Positions 31,732 to 41,867 of a stretch of 64,000 nucleotides of DNA are shown piece by piece. The notes beneath the pieces were generated by a model. The model ran no database searches and had not been told where the DNA came from. It saw nothing but the letters and a program-made list of their open reading frames with translations. The translations under genes were made by a program, and so were the position numbers. Position 1 is the first letter of the stretch. Every line of letters starts with the position of its first letter. The DNA comes from CAVOJV01 sp963696325 (GTDB taxonomy: Bacteria > Pseudomonadota > Gammaproteobacteria > Competibacterales > Competibacteraceae), in NCBI GenBank assembly GCA_963696325.1, contig CAVOJV010000063.1, forward strand, positions 1 to 64,000. Reading direction: 5' to 3'.

Positions 31732-33279
31732 TCAATCCGCTTGCCAGGCCGGTTTGCAAGTCATGAAGCCTCTCCAGAGGTCCATAAACTGCCGCTCATG
31801 AAGGTGCACATTGCAGGCATACCAGCCTTCGATCAGGTGCCGGGTAGGGGTTGCCCGCCCCAGCCCAGCCTCGTCCAGCAGGCGTTCCGCCACCACTGCA
31901 TCATTCAACGCGCCCAGGCTATCCTGCAAGCTGGCAGCCGCTTTCACATAGGCATCCACCGTGGGGCCCGGGTAGAGACTGGCGAAGAACTCCAGTGCAT
32001 AGCGCAACTGCTTGATGCGGATGCGCAAGGTATGGCGTTCTTCGCGGCCGAGACGGACGAAGTCCGCGCCGCGCTTAACGACCCGGCGATGGTCGCGGGT
32101 CAGCAACTGGGTAGCAAATTCGACAACCGGATGGGCAAGCGCCTCCTGCTGAGCTGCGGACAGGCTTTGCCGCCAGTCCCTGCAAGCAAGCCAACCCTGT
32201 AGACGCAGGATCAGGCGGTGGTAACGCGGCTCCGCCAGCCCCTGATACAGAGCCTGGCGACGGGCTTGGCGGATAGCGTCCGCGTGCTCCTGCAGGGACT
32301 GCAAACCACGCCGGTCAGCAAAGCGGACGAAGACAGGCGCCATGCCCTCCTCCATGAAGACATCCCAGTCCCGGGCCGGACCCAGCACGCCATTCAGCCA
32401 GCGCAAATCTTCCAGCAGGTTGACACTGGCCTCCCGTGGGATGAGCGGGCGAAACACCTTCAGACAGGAACGCAGCCGCCGCAGCGCCACCCGCATTTGA
32501 TGGACCCCTTCACTGTGGCCCGCGCGGGTAGCGGCCAGATTCAACCGTAATTGCAGCAGGCAGGCATGCACGATGGCCATAAACGCATCCTCGCTGCGGC
32601 TGTCGTCTGCGAGGACAATGGCGGTGGCTTTATGGTGCATGACCGGCGTAGCCGCCGCCAATTCATAACCGCGGGTCACCGGATCGGTGGTTTCCCATGG
32701 CAGCGCTCGGTGCTGCGCCAAGGCCAGTACCCAGGCATAAAAATCACTCAACGCGCCTTCCGCGAGCCGCAGTTCCACCACATGGACCGGCTCCAGACGC
32801 CCGGCGGATCTTATCTCTCCCTGGTCCAGGGTCACCGCTACCCGGGTTCCATGGGCGAGGACGCAGCCCCCCTCGGAACGCTGCAGTTCCACCTCGAAGA
32901 TCGGTTCCACGGCTCGCTTTGCAAGCAGCTTATCCAGTTGCTTGCCAACCCTGCCATAGGCGGGCAGCTTACTGCGGTCCACCACCCGGCTCTCGATTTC
33001 CTGCACCGTCTCGGGGTGTTGCAAACTCTCACGACCGTCACTGTTGACTGCCTGCGCCCAAGCCCCACCCGCCCGGCGCGTGCTGAGCGAATAGCCATGC
33101 CGCCACAGTGCCAGTTCGTCGGTATCATAAAAAATAGCCAGCAGGCGCGCAGGGGTGCCGACCGAACCACGTAGCCGCAGCTCAGCCAGGAGACCAGGCA
33201 CATCCACAGGTAGCAGGCATAAGCGTAGCGCCGTCTCCCTATACGCGCTGGTGGATCCTGGAGCTATTACGGGGGGCAA
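31732..33279 (-). CDS. CYTH and CHAD domain protein
   Basis: The 515-residue protein has an N-terminal CYTH (triphosphate tunnel) domain to about residue 200 and a C-terminal CHAD domain with repeated histidine-rich helices (E-G-V-H-Q-M-R-V-A-L-R-R-L-R-S near 255, H-T-L-R-I-R-I-K-Q-L-R-Y near 410). CYTH-CHAD proteins bind and sometimes hydrolyse inorganic polyphosphate. The start is a TTG three bases after the ppk1 stop, so the two genes are coupled. The ExExK motif of CYTH is weak (E-T-A-L-R), so catalytic activity is uncertain. Confidence 0.88.
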   Translation of the reverse strand: MPPVIAPGSTSAYRETALRLCLLPVDVPGLLAELRLRGSVGTPARLLAIFYDTDELALWRHGYSLSTRRAGGAWAQAVNSDGRESLQHPETVQEIESRVVDRSKLPAYGRVGKQLDKLLAKRAVEPIFEVELQRSEGGCVLAHGTRVAVTLDQGEIRSAGRLEPVHVVELRLAEGALSDFYAWVLALAQHRALPWETTDPVTRGYELAAATPVMHHKATAIVLADDSRSEDAFMAIVHACLLQLRLNLAATRAGHSEGVHQMRVALRRLRSCLKVFRPLIPREASVNLLEDLRWLNGVLGPARDWDVFMEEGMAPVFVRFADRRGLQSLQEHADAIRQARRQALYQGLAEPRYHRLILRLQGWLACRDWRQSLSAAQQEALAHPVVEFATQLLTRDHRRVVKRGADFVRLGREERHTLRIRIKQLRYALEFFASLYPGPTVDAYVKAAASLQDSLGALNDAVVAERLLDEAGLGRATPTRHLIEGWYACNVHLHERQFMDLWRGFMTCKPAWQAD

Positions 33280-33282
33280 GGA

Positions 33283-35562
33283 TCAGCCGCCGCTTGAGCG
33301 GCGGGGGGCCGTCCCTTTAGGCTTGCGCTTCTTGAGCCGCCGGGCCACCTCTTGGCGCTTTTGCGCCAGATCGATCATGATCTCCTGGACACCCCGGCTG
33401 TCCTGACCCTCACCGGGCATGCGCTGGCGATAGTCGCCATCCGGCTGCATATCCCAGGCGCTGCGCTGACTGTTCAACTGCACATCCAGGATTTGCCGCA
33501 AGTTCTCACGCAATTCGGGGGCCTCCACCGGCGCCACCACTTCCACGCGGCTTTCCAGGTTGCGCTTCATGCAGTCGGCGGAACCGATGCAATACTCCTC
33601 GTTGCCGTCATTGTGGAAATAATAAATGCGGCTATGTTCCAGGAAGCGCCCAACGATGCTGACGACCCGGACATTGTCCGAGAGTCCAGGGATACCGGGA
33701 CGCAAGCGACAGGTATCACGCACGATCAGATCCACTATTACGCCCGCCTGGGAAGCCCGGTAGAGGGCGGCGGTGATTTCCTTGTCTTCCAGAGCGTTCA
33801 TCTTGAACTGAATGAGACCCGGCGATGACGCTTTGTGCACAGCGATTTCGCGCTCGATCTTAGCCAGTAACGCGGGTTTGAAATGCTTGGGTGCCGGTAA
33901 TAACTTGCGGTAATTGCGTTTGGGCACATAGCCTGTGGTGACGTAATTGAAAAACTCGGTGAGGTCCTCGCCGAGCACGGGATCGCAGGTCAGCATTCCC
34001 AGGTCGCTGTATAGACGGGCGGTGCCGGAATGGTAATTGCCGGTGCCGATGTGGGCGTAACGGCGCAGACCGTTATAATCCTGACGCACCACGAAAATCA
34101 CCTTGCTGTGGGTCTTCAGCCCCAGCACCCCGTAACTCACGTGGATACCGGCTTCTTCCATGCGATTCGCCCACTGGATATTAGCGAATTCATCGAAGCG
34201 GGCCTTGAGTTCCACCGCCACCGCCACCTGCTTGCCGTTGCGCGCGGCATCGACCAGATACTGGATGATCTTGGAATCCGCGGACGTCCGGTACAGCGTC
34301 ATCTTGATGGCCAGCACCTTGGGATCGCGGCTGGCCTCTTTAAGGAAGCGTTCCACCGAAGTGACGAAGGATTCATAGGGGTGTTGCAAGAGGATGGAAC
34401 CACTTTCCCGGATCAGGTGAAAGATGTTGGGGGCACCGATGAGTTTCGGGTGATCCAGAGGATGGTGCGGCGGATCGTGGAGATCCGGCCGGTCAATGGC
34501 GGCAATCTGAAAGAGATCCCGCAACCCCAGCATCCCTTCCACTTCAAAGACGTCGGCTTCCTCATCCAGCCCCAATTCAGCGGCCAGCATGCCCCGATGC
34601 ACTGGATCCATGCCCTTGATCACTTCCAGGCGCACGATGGGTGCGAACTTACGGTCCCGCAGTTCCGACTCGATCATCACCAGGAGATCGTTGGCCTGCT
34701 CTTCGGACTTGTCGGTAATGGCGTTACGAGTCACTCGGAAAAGTTCGCAAGCCTCTATTACCATGCCAGGGAATAGCAGATCCAGATTATTGGCGATCAC
34801 ATCTTCCAGCGGCACGAACAGCGCATCTTCACTTACCCGCAGGAAGCGCGTTATCCCCGAGCCAATAGGCACCTTGATACGCACTAAAGCACTGTGATCA
34901 TCATTGGCGTAACGCACCGTCGCCAACAGATTGAGAGACAGATTGGAGATGAACGGGAAGGGATGCGCGGGGTCCATGGACAGGGGAGTTACCAGGGGAA
35001 AGATATTCTTCAGGTAATGCTCCCGCATCACAGACTGCTGCTCTGGGGTTAAGCGCCGATAACTGCTGATGCGAATACCCTGCTGGATGAGCAGTACGTG
35101 CAGTTCGCGCGCCAGCAGCCGCTGCTGTTCCTCCAGTGCCCGCACTACTGCATGGCACTCACTAAGTTGCTGCTGAGGGGTACGCCCATCCACGGTGAGT
35201 TCCCGCACGCCGGCCCCTGCTTGCTGCTTGAGGCCACCGATGCGCTTCATGAAAAACTCATCGAGGTTGGAACTGACGATGGCCAGGAACTTCACGCGTT
35301 CCAGCAGGGGCACGCGCTCATCCTGAGCCTCATGGAGAACCCGGCGGTTGAACGCCAGCCAGGTCAACTCTCGGTTCAGATACCACTCCGGTGAATCCAG
35401 GTCGAAGGTTGGCAACGCCGCTTTAGCACTAGCGTCATCCCCCTCCGGGAGATCTGAATGTTCAGTGGATTCAAGGGGTTTACCGCGGCCTTGGCCAGCC
35501 CTGGATCTGGTGGTCGGGACCTCCGCAGTGACGAAGGCTTGCTGTTCAGGTATTCCCGTCAT
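33283..35562 (-). CDS. ppk1: Polyphosphate kinase 1
   Basis: The 759-residue enzyme makes polyphosphate from ATP. It has the PPK1 order: N-terminal P-E-W-Y-L-N-R-E-L-T-W-L-A-F-N near 57, helical domain, then the two phospholipase D-like catalytic domains with phospho-His in R-Y-A-H-I-G-T-G-N-Y and the second His in Y-F-H-N-D-G-N. An N-terminal extension of about 50 residues precedes the conserved part. It forms an operon with the CYTH-CHAD gene, which may regulate or bind its product. Confidence 0.96.
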   Translation of the reverse strand: MTGIPEQQAFVTAEVPTTRSRAGQGRGKPLESTEHSDLPEGDDASAKAALPTFDLDSPEWYLNRELTWLAFNRRVLHEAQDERVPLLERVKFLAIVSSNLDEFFMKRIGGLKQQAGAGVRELTVDGRTPQQQLSECHAVVRALEEQQRLLARELHVLLIQQGIRISSYRRLTPEQQSVMREHYLKNIFPLVTPLSMDPAHPFPFISNLSLNLLATVRYANDDHSALVRIKVPIGSGITRFLRVSEDALFVPLEDVIANNLDLLFPGMVIEACELFRVTRNAITDKSEEQANDLLVMIESELRDRKFAPIVRLEVIKGMDPVHRGMLAAELGLDEEADVFEVEGMLGLRDLFQIAAIDRPDLHDPPHHPLDHPKLIGAPNIFHLIRESGSILLQHPYESFVTSVERFLKEASRDPKVLAIKMTLYRTSADSKIIQYLVDAARNGKQVAVAVELKARFDEFANIQWANRMEEAGIHVSYGVLGLKTHSKVIFVVRQDYNGLRRYAHIGTGNYHSGTARLYSDLGMLTCDPVLGEDLTEFFNYVTTGYVPKRNYRKLLPAPKHFKPALLAKIEREIAVHKASSPGLIQFKMNALEDKEITAALYRASQAGVIVDLIVRDTCRLRPGIPGLSDNVRVVSIVGRFLEHSRIYYFHNDGNEEYCIGSADCMKRNLESRVEVVAPVEAPELRENLRQILDVQLNSQRSAWDMQPDGDYRQRMPGEGQDSRGVQEIMIDLAQKRQEVARRLKKRKPKGTAPRRSSGG

Positions 35563-35931
35563 TATATTATTACCTATAATTATTTCGAAAATGGCAGTAC
35601 TAATTGCAATAATTATAGCAAAAGCGCATGGTTTCCGGGTCTTGGTTGCATGACAAGACCCGCTTGGGTAAGCCGCCAGGGCTGGTGCGGAGAATTGTTG
35701 CGAAAGGCTTTTTTAGATACCCGGGCTCCGATCTGCTAGGAATAATCCAGAAAATCCTCCATCATCCGGAGAAAATCTTTGGATAGACGACAAGCTCATG
35801 AGACACTGGAAGAATATCTAAGGTTCACGGCTGCGCAGCCTTCCAGGAACCAAGGTGGCACACAATCTTGTCAGGCCTGTGCAAACACATTCAGATCTCA
35901 CCATGAGGCTCGCAAAGGTATGCATTCTTTC
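35563..35931. other. Divergent intergenic region ppk1 / lytic transglycosylase
   Basis: The 370 bp hold no supported gene. Next to ppk1 lies an 11-bp perfect inverted repeat, CTATAATTATT (35574-35584) and AATAATTATAG (35608-35618), a candidate regulatory site for ppk1. At 35636-35662 CGGGTCTTG/CAAGACCCG forms a 9-bp hairpin without a T-run. The frame open from 35779 upstream of the transglycosylase is probably not translated. Confidence 0.45.
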
Positions 35932-36624
35932 ATGAAACGACATCTGTTAATGTTAGCGGCGTTGTTACCCTTCTCTGCTCCCTGTAACGCCGATATTTAC
36001 TACTACAAAGATCTGAAAGGAGGCAGCCTTTATCTCACCAACATTCCCACGAATGACCCCCGCTATAAGCTCACACGGGTCATGACCACCCCCAAATACA
36101 GCGCGCCAAAACCGCCTCCTTCGAGTTATGCGCCAACCGGGCCTATCAAATTAGGGGCTAACTCGATCTTGTATGGCGCCCGCTACGGCAACCGGCAATG
36201 GACCCGGTCATCCGTCATCAATCAGGTGAATCGCAACCGCTATACCCAGGACATCACCCAGATCGCAGCGCAATACAGCCTGGACCCAGCCTTGATGCAC
36301 GCGGTGATCAGTGCCGAGTCGGCCTATAACCCGTCGGCGGTCTCCAACAAAGGCGCCATGGGGCTCATGCAACTTATGCCAGACACAGCCAGGCGCTTTG
36401 GTGTGCAAGATCCCTTCGATCCCATCGCCAACATGCACGGCGGGGCCCGCTACCTGCGCTGGCTTATCGACAGATTTAACAATACCTATCTGGCGGTGGC
36501 TGCCTACAATGCCGGCGAGGGCGCCGTAGAACGTTACGGTAACAGCATCCCTCCCTACGAGGAAACCCAGATCTACGTCACCCGGGTGCTGAATTATTAC
36601 AATTCCTATCGGCGGATCAATTGA
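35932..36624 (+). CDS. Lytic transglycosylase with DUF4124-like N-terminus
   Basis: Starting at the ATG at 35932 (AAAGGT upstream) the 230-residue protein has a signal peptide (L-L-M-L-A-A-L-L-P-F-S-A-P) and a DUF4124-like strand pair (D-I-Y-Y-Y-K-D-L-K-G-G). The SLT domain has catalytic Glu in I-S-A-E-S-A-Y-N-P-S-A-V-S-N-K-G-A-M-G-L-M-Q and A-Y-N-A-G-E near the end. It cleaves peptidoglycan strands in the periplasm. A second, larger transglycosylase gene follows after 67 bp. Confidence 0.88.
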   Translation: MKRHLLMLAALLPFSAPCNADIYYYKDLKGGSLYLTNIPTNDPRYKLTRVMTTPKYSAPKPPPSSYAPTGPIKLGANSILYGARYGNRQWTRSSVINQVNRNRYTQDITQIAAQYSLDPALMHAVISAESAYNPSAVSNKGAMGLMQLMPDTARRFGVQDPFDPIANMHGGARYLRWLIDRFNNTYLAVAAYNAGEGAVERYGNSIPPYEETQIYVTRVLNYYNSYRRIN

Positions 36625-36691
36625 TTACCTGATGTCACTTGCCAGCATTTCCTGGCCTTTCGCTGTGGGTGCCGAGTTACCGGTATAGCGG

Positions 36692-38620
36692 ATGGCTTTC
36701 CCAAGAGTTTGCTGGCCAGCCCTGCTTTTGGCCATCACGACCCTCCATGCCAGCATCGTCCCGGGTGCCGATCTCGGCATCCAGCGACTGGCTTTTCAAG
36801 CCGCCGATAACGCCTTACAACGCGGTGATTCGGTCTCTATCAGCGAATTCAGGGATTATCCGCTCTTTCCTTACCTGATCTTCCGGGATCTGGATCGGCG
36901 CCTCGACCAGTTGCCTGCCGCCGACGTGCGGGCGTTTCTCAAAACCTACCCTGATTCCCCCCTGGCCAGACGCCTGCGCCCCGCCTGGCTGCGACAATTG
37001 GCATCGGCGCAACGCTGGGTTGAATTTCTGCAGGACTATCAACCCGGCGGGGATGTGGCGATCGAATGTTGGCGTCGCCAGGCCCTGCTCAACACCGATC
37101 GGGTGGATGAAGCGCTGCAGGCGCTTGAGCAACTCTGGATGAGCGCTACCGCACTGCCGGATGCCTGCGATCCCCTGTTCAAGCTGTGGCAGGAGCGGGG
37201 CGGCTTGACCGTCGAGCGGACCTGGCAGCGCTTCGACTTGGCCATGGCCAAGGGTGAGCGCCGCCTGGCCCGCTATCTGCAAGGTTTGTTGCCAGCCGCC
37301 GTGGATCGGGCCATAGCCGAACTCTGGCTGCAGGTCGACGAAAATCCCCGGCTTATCCTGGAGGCTGGCCGCTTTGCCAACAATAATCCGCACACGTCGA
37401 ACATCCTGATCCATGGCTTGCAGCGTTGGAGCCGCAGTGATTCCGTGACCGCGGCCGCTGCCCTGGATGTCCTCAAGCAGCGTTACCGCCTGCCTGAAGA
37501 CCAGGTGGCTCAGTTGGAGCGCACACTTGCCCTGTTCGTGGCCAGTCGCGGTCAGCCGGATGGCCTGACCCGATTGACCGGCTTGCCACCGCAACAGGTG
37601 AACGCCGCGGTGCGGGAATGGCGGGTGCGGGCCAGCCTGCGACGGGGCGATTGGAACCTGGCGCTCAAGTGGCTGGATGCCTTGTCACCCGAGGAGAGTG
37701 AGGTGGCACAATGGCAATACTGGCGAGCCCGAACCCTGGAAGCCCTCGGCAATAAAAGCGGGGCTCAGGCCATCTACTCGCAACTGGCCGGCAAACGCGA
37801 CTACCATGGTTTCCTCGCGGCGGACCGGTTGGCTCGGCCCTACCAAATCAACGATGTCCCCTTGCAGGTACCGCCCGAGGAACTGGATGCTCTGGAGGAA
37901 CGCCTGCCGGGCCTGCAGCGGGCACGGGAACTCTATCTGCTCGGCCGCGGCTGGGAGGCTCGTGGGGAATGGGGCTATGCCATCCGCAACCTGACTGATG
38001 ACGATCTCAAGACGGCCGCCAAACTCGCCCACCGTTGGGGCTGGCACGACCAGTCCATTCTCACGCTGGCTCGCACCGGTTATTGGGATGATCTGGAGCT
38101 GCGTTTCCCACTGCCACACCGCGACCAGGTATTCACCCGGGCGCAGGGCGAAAATATCGATCCCGCCTGGATCTACGCCGTCATGCGGCAAGAAAGCATT
38201 TTCCAGAGCGATGTCAAATCCCCGGCCGGCGCTCTTGGGCTCATGCAGCTCATGCCGGCGACCGGGCAGCGCATTGCCAGGGATCTGCAACTCAGCCTGC
38301 CCGACAACTACGCCCTGCTCCAAGCCGATACCAATATTCTGTTGGGCGCACACTATTTACGCTATACCCTGGACAAATTGCAGGGTAACCCTGTGCTGGC
38401 GACCGCCGCCTACAACGCGGGACTCGATGCCGTCACGCAATGGCTGCCCAACCAGGGGGATCAGGAAGCCGATCTATGGGCGGAAACCATTCCCTACGAG
38501 GAAACCCGCACTTACGTCAAGCGGGTCATGGAATACGCCACCATCTACCAGCAGCGTTTGGGCCAATCCAGCGACGGCTCCATGAAGACCCGCATGAAGC
38601 CGGTGCAGCCCAATTCCTAA
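36692..38620 (+). CDS. slt: Soluble lytic murein transglycosylase (Slt70 type)
   Basis: The 642-residue protein has a signal peptide (residues 1-26), a long alpha-helical U/L-domain with superhelical repeats and a C-terminal SLT domain with catalytic Glu in M-R-Q-E-S-I-F-Q-S-D-V-K-S-P-A-G-A-L-G-L-M near 500. It turns over peptidoglycan. Length matches E. coli Slt70 (about 645). The last codons overlap the convergent rlmD stop by 4 nt. Confidence 0.93.
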   Translation: MAFPRVCWPALLLAITTLHASIVPGADLGIQRLAFQAADNALQRGDSVSISEFRDYPLFPYLIFRDLDRRLDQLPAADVRAFLKTYPDSPLARRLRPAWLRQLASAQRWVEFLQDYQPGGDVAIECWRRQALLNTDRVDEALQALEQLWMSATALPDACDPLFKLWQERGGLTVERTWQRFDLAMAKGERRLARYLQGLLPAAVDRAIAELWLQVDENPRLILEAGRFANNNPHTSNILIHGLQRWSRSDSVTAAAALDVLKQRYRLPEDQVAQLERTLALFVASRGQPDGLTRLTGLPPQQVNAAVREWRVRASLRRGDWNLALKWLDALSPEESEVAQWQYWRARTLEALGNKSGAQAIYSQLAGKRDYHGFLAADRLARPYQINDVPLQVPPEELDALEERLPGLQRARELYLLGRGWEARGEWGYAIRNLTDDDLKTAAKLAHRWGWHDQSILTLARTGYWDDLELRFPLPHRDQVFTRAQGENIDPAWIYAVMRQESIFQSDVKSPAGALGLMQLMPATGQRIARDLQLSLPDNYALLQADTNILLGAHYLRYTLDKLQGNPVLATAAYNAGLDAVTQWLPNQGDQEADLWAETIPYEETRTYVKRVMEYATIYQQRLGQSSDGSMKTRMKPVQPNS

Positions 38621-39957
38621 GGCATGGTTTGCTGCCGTTCAAACAAGACAATGGATTCCACATGGGCGGTATGAGGAAACATGTCCATGACCCCCGCGCT
38701 GAGCAGCTTGTAGCCGAAGCGGTGTACCAACTCTCCGGCATCGCGGGCCAGGGTGGCGGGATGACAGGATACATAGACCACCCGCCGTGGCGCCAAGGCT
38801 GCCACTGAGGCCATTATCGCCAGCGCGCCCGAGCGCGGCGGGTCCAGCAGAACTTTGTCGTAACCCCGCCGCAGCCAGGGTTGCGCCGTCGCCTCCGCAG
38901 CCAGGTCAGCGGCGAAGAAACGCGCATTATCGATGCCGTTGCGGGCGGCGTTGCGCTGTGCCCAGTCCACCAGGCTCTGCTCGCCTTCCACGCCCACCAC
39001 CAAACGAACGGAGCGCGCCATGGCCAGGGTAAAATTGCCAAGACCACAGAACAAATCCAATACTGTCTCATCCGCTTGCAAATCCAATAGGGTGATGGCC
39101 TGTTCAACCATCTGCCGGTTGATCGCGGCGTTGACTTGGATGAAGTGAGAAGGCTGAAATTCCAACTCCAGGTGCTGAGCGGGCAAGCGGTAGCTTAACC
39201 TACCCTGCTCTGGCCACAGCAACGCGGTGGTCTCCGGACCCTTGGATTGCAGATAGATCTGGATGTCATGGCGTTGACCGAACGCAGCAAGCCGGGTCTT
39301 GTCCTCATCATTCGGCGCCGCCAGGACGCGGAAATTCAGTGCCAGCGCCGCATCGCCCACCGCCGCCTCGATCTGCGGCAACCGCTGGCGAATGGAAAGG
39401 CTTTCAACCACTTGCGTCAACTCCTCCAGCAGTCCGCCTAGGCGTGGGTCCAGAATCTCGCAGCGCCGCAGGTCAGCCAGATAGGTGCTGGCGCGTTCCC
39501 GGAAACCTACCAGTACCCGGCCCTTCTTGGGCACATCCTTAACGCCAAGGCGAGCCCGGCGCCGATAGCCCCAGAGAGGGCCGAGCAAAGGTTCCAGAAT
39601 CCGCTCGGGCCTGACCTTACCGATGCGGCTTAAGTTATCCAGCAGCCATGCCTGCTTAACGGCGATCTGCTTGCCTCCCTCCAGGTATTGCAAGCTGCAA
39701 CCGCCGCATATGCCAAAGTGGGGACAGCGTGGCTCCACCCGATCGGGGGCGGGATTGCTGACCTCAACCACAGCGCCTTCGTCATAGCCGGCATGGCGGG
39801 CGGTCCGCTGGAAGCGCACATCCTCGCCAGGCAACGCGCCATGAATCAGGACAGCTTTGCCATCGAGGCGGGCAATTCCCCGGCCATCGTGGGCCAGCGC
39901 ATCTACACGCACGGTAAAATACTCCGGCGGTCTTGCTCGTCGGCGCGATCGAGTCAT
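38617..39957 (-). CDS. rlmD: 23S rRNA (uracil-1939-C5)-methyltransferase
   Basis: The 446-residue enzyme uses S-adenosylmethionine to methylate U1939 of 23S rRNA. It has an N-terminal TRAM domain (Y-F-T-V-R-V-D-A-L-A-H-D-G-R-G), four iron-sulfur Cys (R-C-P-H-F-G-I-C-G-G-C with an earlier/later partner), the SAM motif D-L-F-C-G-L-G-N-F-T and the nucleophile in Y-V-S-C-H-P-A-T. The ATG at 39957 follows AAGGA and overlaps the upstream exonuclease stop by 4 nt; the upstream frame to 40083 is not needed. Confidence 0.93.
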   Translation of the reverse strand: MTRSRRRARPPEYFTVRVDALAHDGRGIARLDGKAVLIHGALPGEDVRFQRTARHAGYDEGAVVEVSNPAPDRVEPRCPHFGICGGCSLQYLEGGKQIAVKQAWLLDNLSRIGKVRPERILEPLLGPLWGYRRRARLGVKDVPKKGRVLVGFRERASTYLADLRRCEILDPRLGGLLEELTQVVESLSIRQRLPQIEAAVGDAALALNFRVLAAPNDEDKTRLAAFGQRHDIQIYLQSKGPETTALLWPEQGRLSYRLPAQHLELEFQPSHFIQVNAAINRQMVEQAITLLDLQADETVLDLFCGLGNFTLAMARSVRLVVGVEGEQSLVDWAQRNAARNGIDNARFFAADLAAEATAQPWLRRGYDKVLLDPPRSGALAIMASVAALAPRRVVYVSCHPATLARDAGELVHRFGYKLLSAGVMDMFPHTAHVESIVLFERQQTMP

Positions 39958-40778
39958 GGCAATCCTTGGGATGGGCTGGGGAGGGGGGAGTTGGGCGGCG
40001 GCATAGCAAGCTCCCAGGCTCGCAAGAATTCCTTGAAGTGCGGTTTGTCCTCGACGGACAAAATACTCTGCAACAGCTGACATTCCCGAAGATATTCAGC
40101 CGCCTGCAAGCGGCCCCGCAGCAACTCGAAGCGCAGATAAACCAGGTAGGTATTGAGTACGTCGGTCTCACAATACGCGCGGATACCTGCGATGTCTCCA
40201 TCCTGATAGTGCTGCCATACCTTGGAGCCATGCATGCCCAGTTTGCCCGGCAATCCCAGGAGCGTAGCGATTTCATCCAGAGGGGCCGCGGCGCGGGGCT
40301 GATAGCCGGACAGCACATCCATCAGATCGATATGCCGCCAGTGGTAACGGCTGATATAGTTACTCCAGCGAAAGCCGCTGTCACCCTCGCCGGCCTCCCA
40401 ATAGCGAGGCGCGCTGACACCGTGCAGCAAGGCACGGTAGTGCAACACCGGCAAATCGAAACCGCCGCCGTTCCAGGACACCAGGGTGGGTGTGTACTTG
40501 GCGAGCCCGTCGAAGAAACGCTGAATGAGTTCCCCCTCCAGCGCTTCCGGATTTCCCAGCGACCAGACCCGGCACCAGTCTGCGGTGCGCAGCACGGCGG
40601 CAATAGCCACCACTCGCTGCAAATGCGGGCGCAGGAACTCAGTGCCTGCCTCCTGACGGCGTTTCTGGAACATAACCTCGGCCACCTGCGCGTCCGTCAG
40701 GTGCTGTAGATTATAAAGCCGCCGGCCGCCGGCCACGTCGGGAATAGTTTCGATATCAAAAACGAACACGTTCATCAT
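39954..40778 (-). CDS. PolB-related 3'-5' exonuclease
   Basis: The 274-residue protein has the DEDDy exonuclease motifs: V-F-D-I-E-T-I-P near residue 7, S-W-N-G-G-G-F-D-L-P near 100 and Y-C-E-T-D-V-L-N-T-Y near 205. It matches the stand-alone 'exonuclease related to the PolB proofreading domain' family, whose in vivo role is unknown. It is translationally coupled to rlmD. Confidence 0.9.
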   Translation of the reverse strand: MMNVFVFDIETIPDVAGGRRLYNLQHLTDAQVAEVMFQKRRQEAGTEFLRPHLQRVVAIAAVLRTADWCRVWSLGNPEALEGELIQRFFDGLAKYTPTLVSWNGGGFDLPVLHYRALLHGVSAPRYWEAGEGDSGFRWSNYISRYHWRHIDLMDVLSGYQPRAAAPLDEIATLLGLPGKLGMHGSKVWQHYQDGDIAGIRAYCETDVLNTYLVYLRFELLRGRLQAAEYLRECQLLQSILSVEDKPHFKEFLRAWELAMPPPNSPLPSPSQGLP

Positions 40779-40793
40779 CTAGCAGACCACGGT

Positions 40794-41699
40794 CTAGTTG
40801 TCGGGAAATACACCCGTGGACAAATAACGGTCGCCACGATCGCAGACGATAAAGACGATCATTGCCTGGGTGACCTCCTGGGACAACTTGAGCGCCGCCG
40901 CCAGCGCGCCAGCGGCGGAAATCCCAGCGAAAATGCCCTCTTCCCTGGCTAAACGCCGGGTCATCGCCTCGGCTTCCGCCTGGCTGATATCGATCACTCG
41001 ATCGACCCGCGACGCATCGTAGATACTGGGTAGATACTCTTCCGGCCAACGGCGGATACCGGGTATGCTGGAGCCATCCGTGGGCTGTACCCCGATGACC
41101 TGAACGGCGGGACTGCACTCCTTCAAGTACCGGGAAACCCCCATGATGGTGCCTGTTGTGCCCATGGAACTGACAAAATGGGTAAGTCGGCCGTGGGTAT
41201 CGCGCCAGATTTCCGGACCGGTCGTCTCGTAATGCACCAGCGGGTTGTCCGGATTAGCAAACTGATCCAGGACCTTGCCCTTACCTTGCCTTTCCATGTG
41301 CGTCGCCAGGTCTCGGGCACCTTCCATGCCGTCCTGCTCACTGACCAGGATGATCTCCGCGCCGAAAGCGCGCATGGCGGCGCGCCGTTCGGCGCTCATG
41401 TGAGCAGGCATGATTAACACCATGCGATAGCCCTTGATGGCCGCGGCCATGGCCAGGGCAATGCCGGTATTGCCGCTGGTCGCCTCGATCAGGGTGCCAC
41501 CAGGCTTGATATCACCGCGAGCCTCGGCATGTTGAATCATGCTCAGCGCCGGGCGGTCCTTGACGGAACCGGCGGGGTTATTGCCTTCCATCTTACCAAG
41601 GATTATGTTGCTGGTAGCGCCGGGAATGCGCTGCAGACGTACCAGGGGGGTATTTCCGACAAAGGCTTCGATGGTGGGAAAATCCGTCAACTTACTCAT
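40794..41699 (-). CDS. cysM: Cysteine synthase B
   Basis: The 301-residue PLP enzyme makes cysteine from O-acetylserine and sulfide or thiosulfate. The PLP lysine lies in N-P-A-G-S-V-K-D-R-P-A near 45, the phosphate loop in E-A-T-S-G-N-T-G-I-A near 70, and the CysM-type R-R-L-A-R-E-E-G-I-F-A-G-I-S-A-A-G near 250. Length matches CysM (about 303). It lies 15 bp upstream of the exonuclease gene, with rlmD following, and is probably in the same transcript. Confidence 0.93.
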   Translation of the reverse strand: MSKLTDFPTIEAFVGNTPLVRLQRIPGATSNIILGKMEGNNPAGSVKDRPALSMIQHAEARGDIKPGGTLIEATSGNTGIALAMAAAIKGYRMVLIMPAHMSAERRAAMRAFGAEIILVSEQDGMEGARDLATHMERQGKGKVLDQFANPDNPLVHYETTGPEIWRDTHGRLTHFVSSMGTTGTIMGVSRYLKECSPAVQVIGVQPTDGSSIPGIRRWPEEYLPSIYDASRVDRVIDISQAEAEAMTRRLAREEGIFAGISAAGALAAALKLSQEVTQAMIVFIVCDRGDRYLSTGVFPDN

Positions 41700-41867
41700 G
41701 GACCGTGACTACCTAGGCTTGAGGATCTGCGGGAATCCGTTTCCATGCGGGCAAATTCCTGTCCGCGTATTATATATCCCGGTCAAGCGAGCACGTCGGA
41801 ATAATGTCAAGTGCAACGGTGCATAGTCTGCAAATCCTTAACAGTATCTCACGGCGAGGGCATCGAC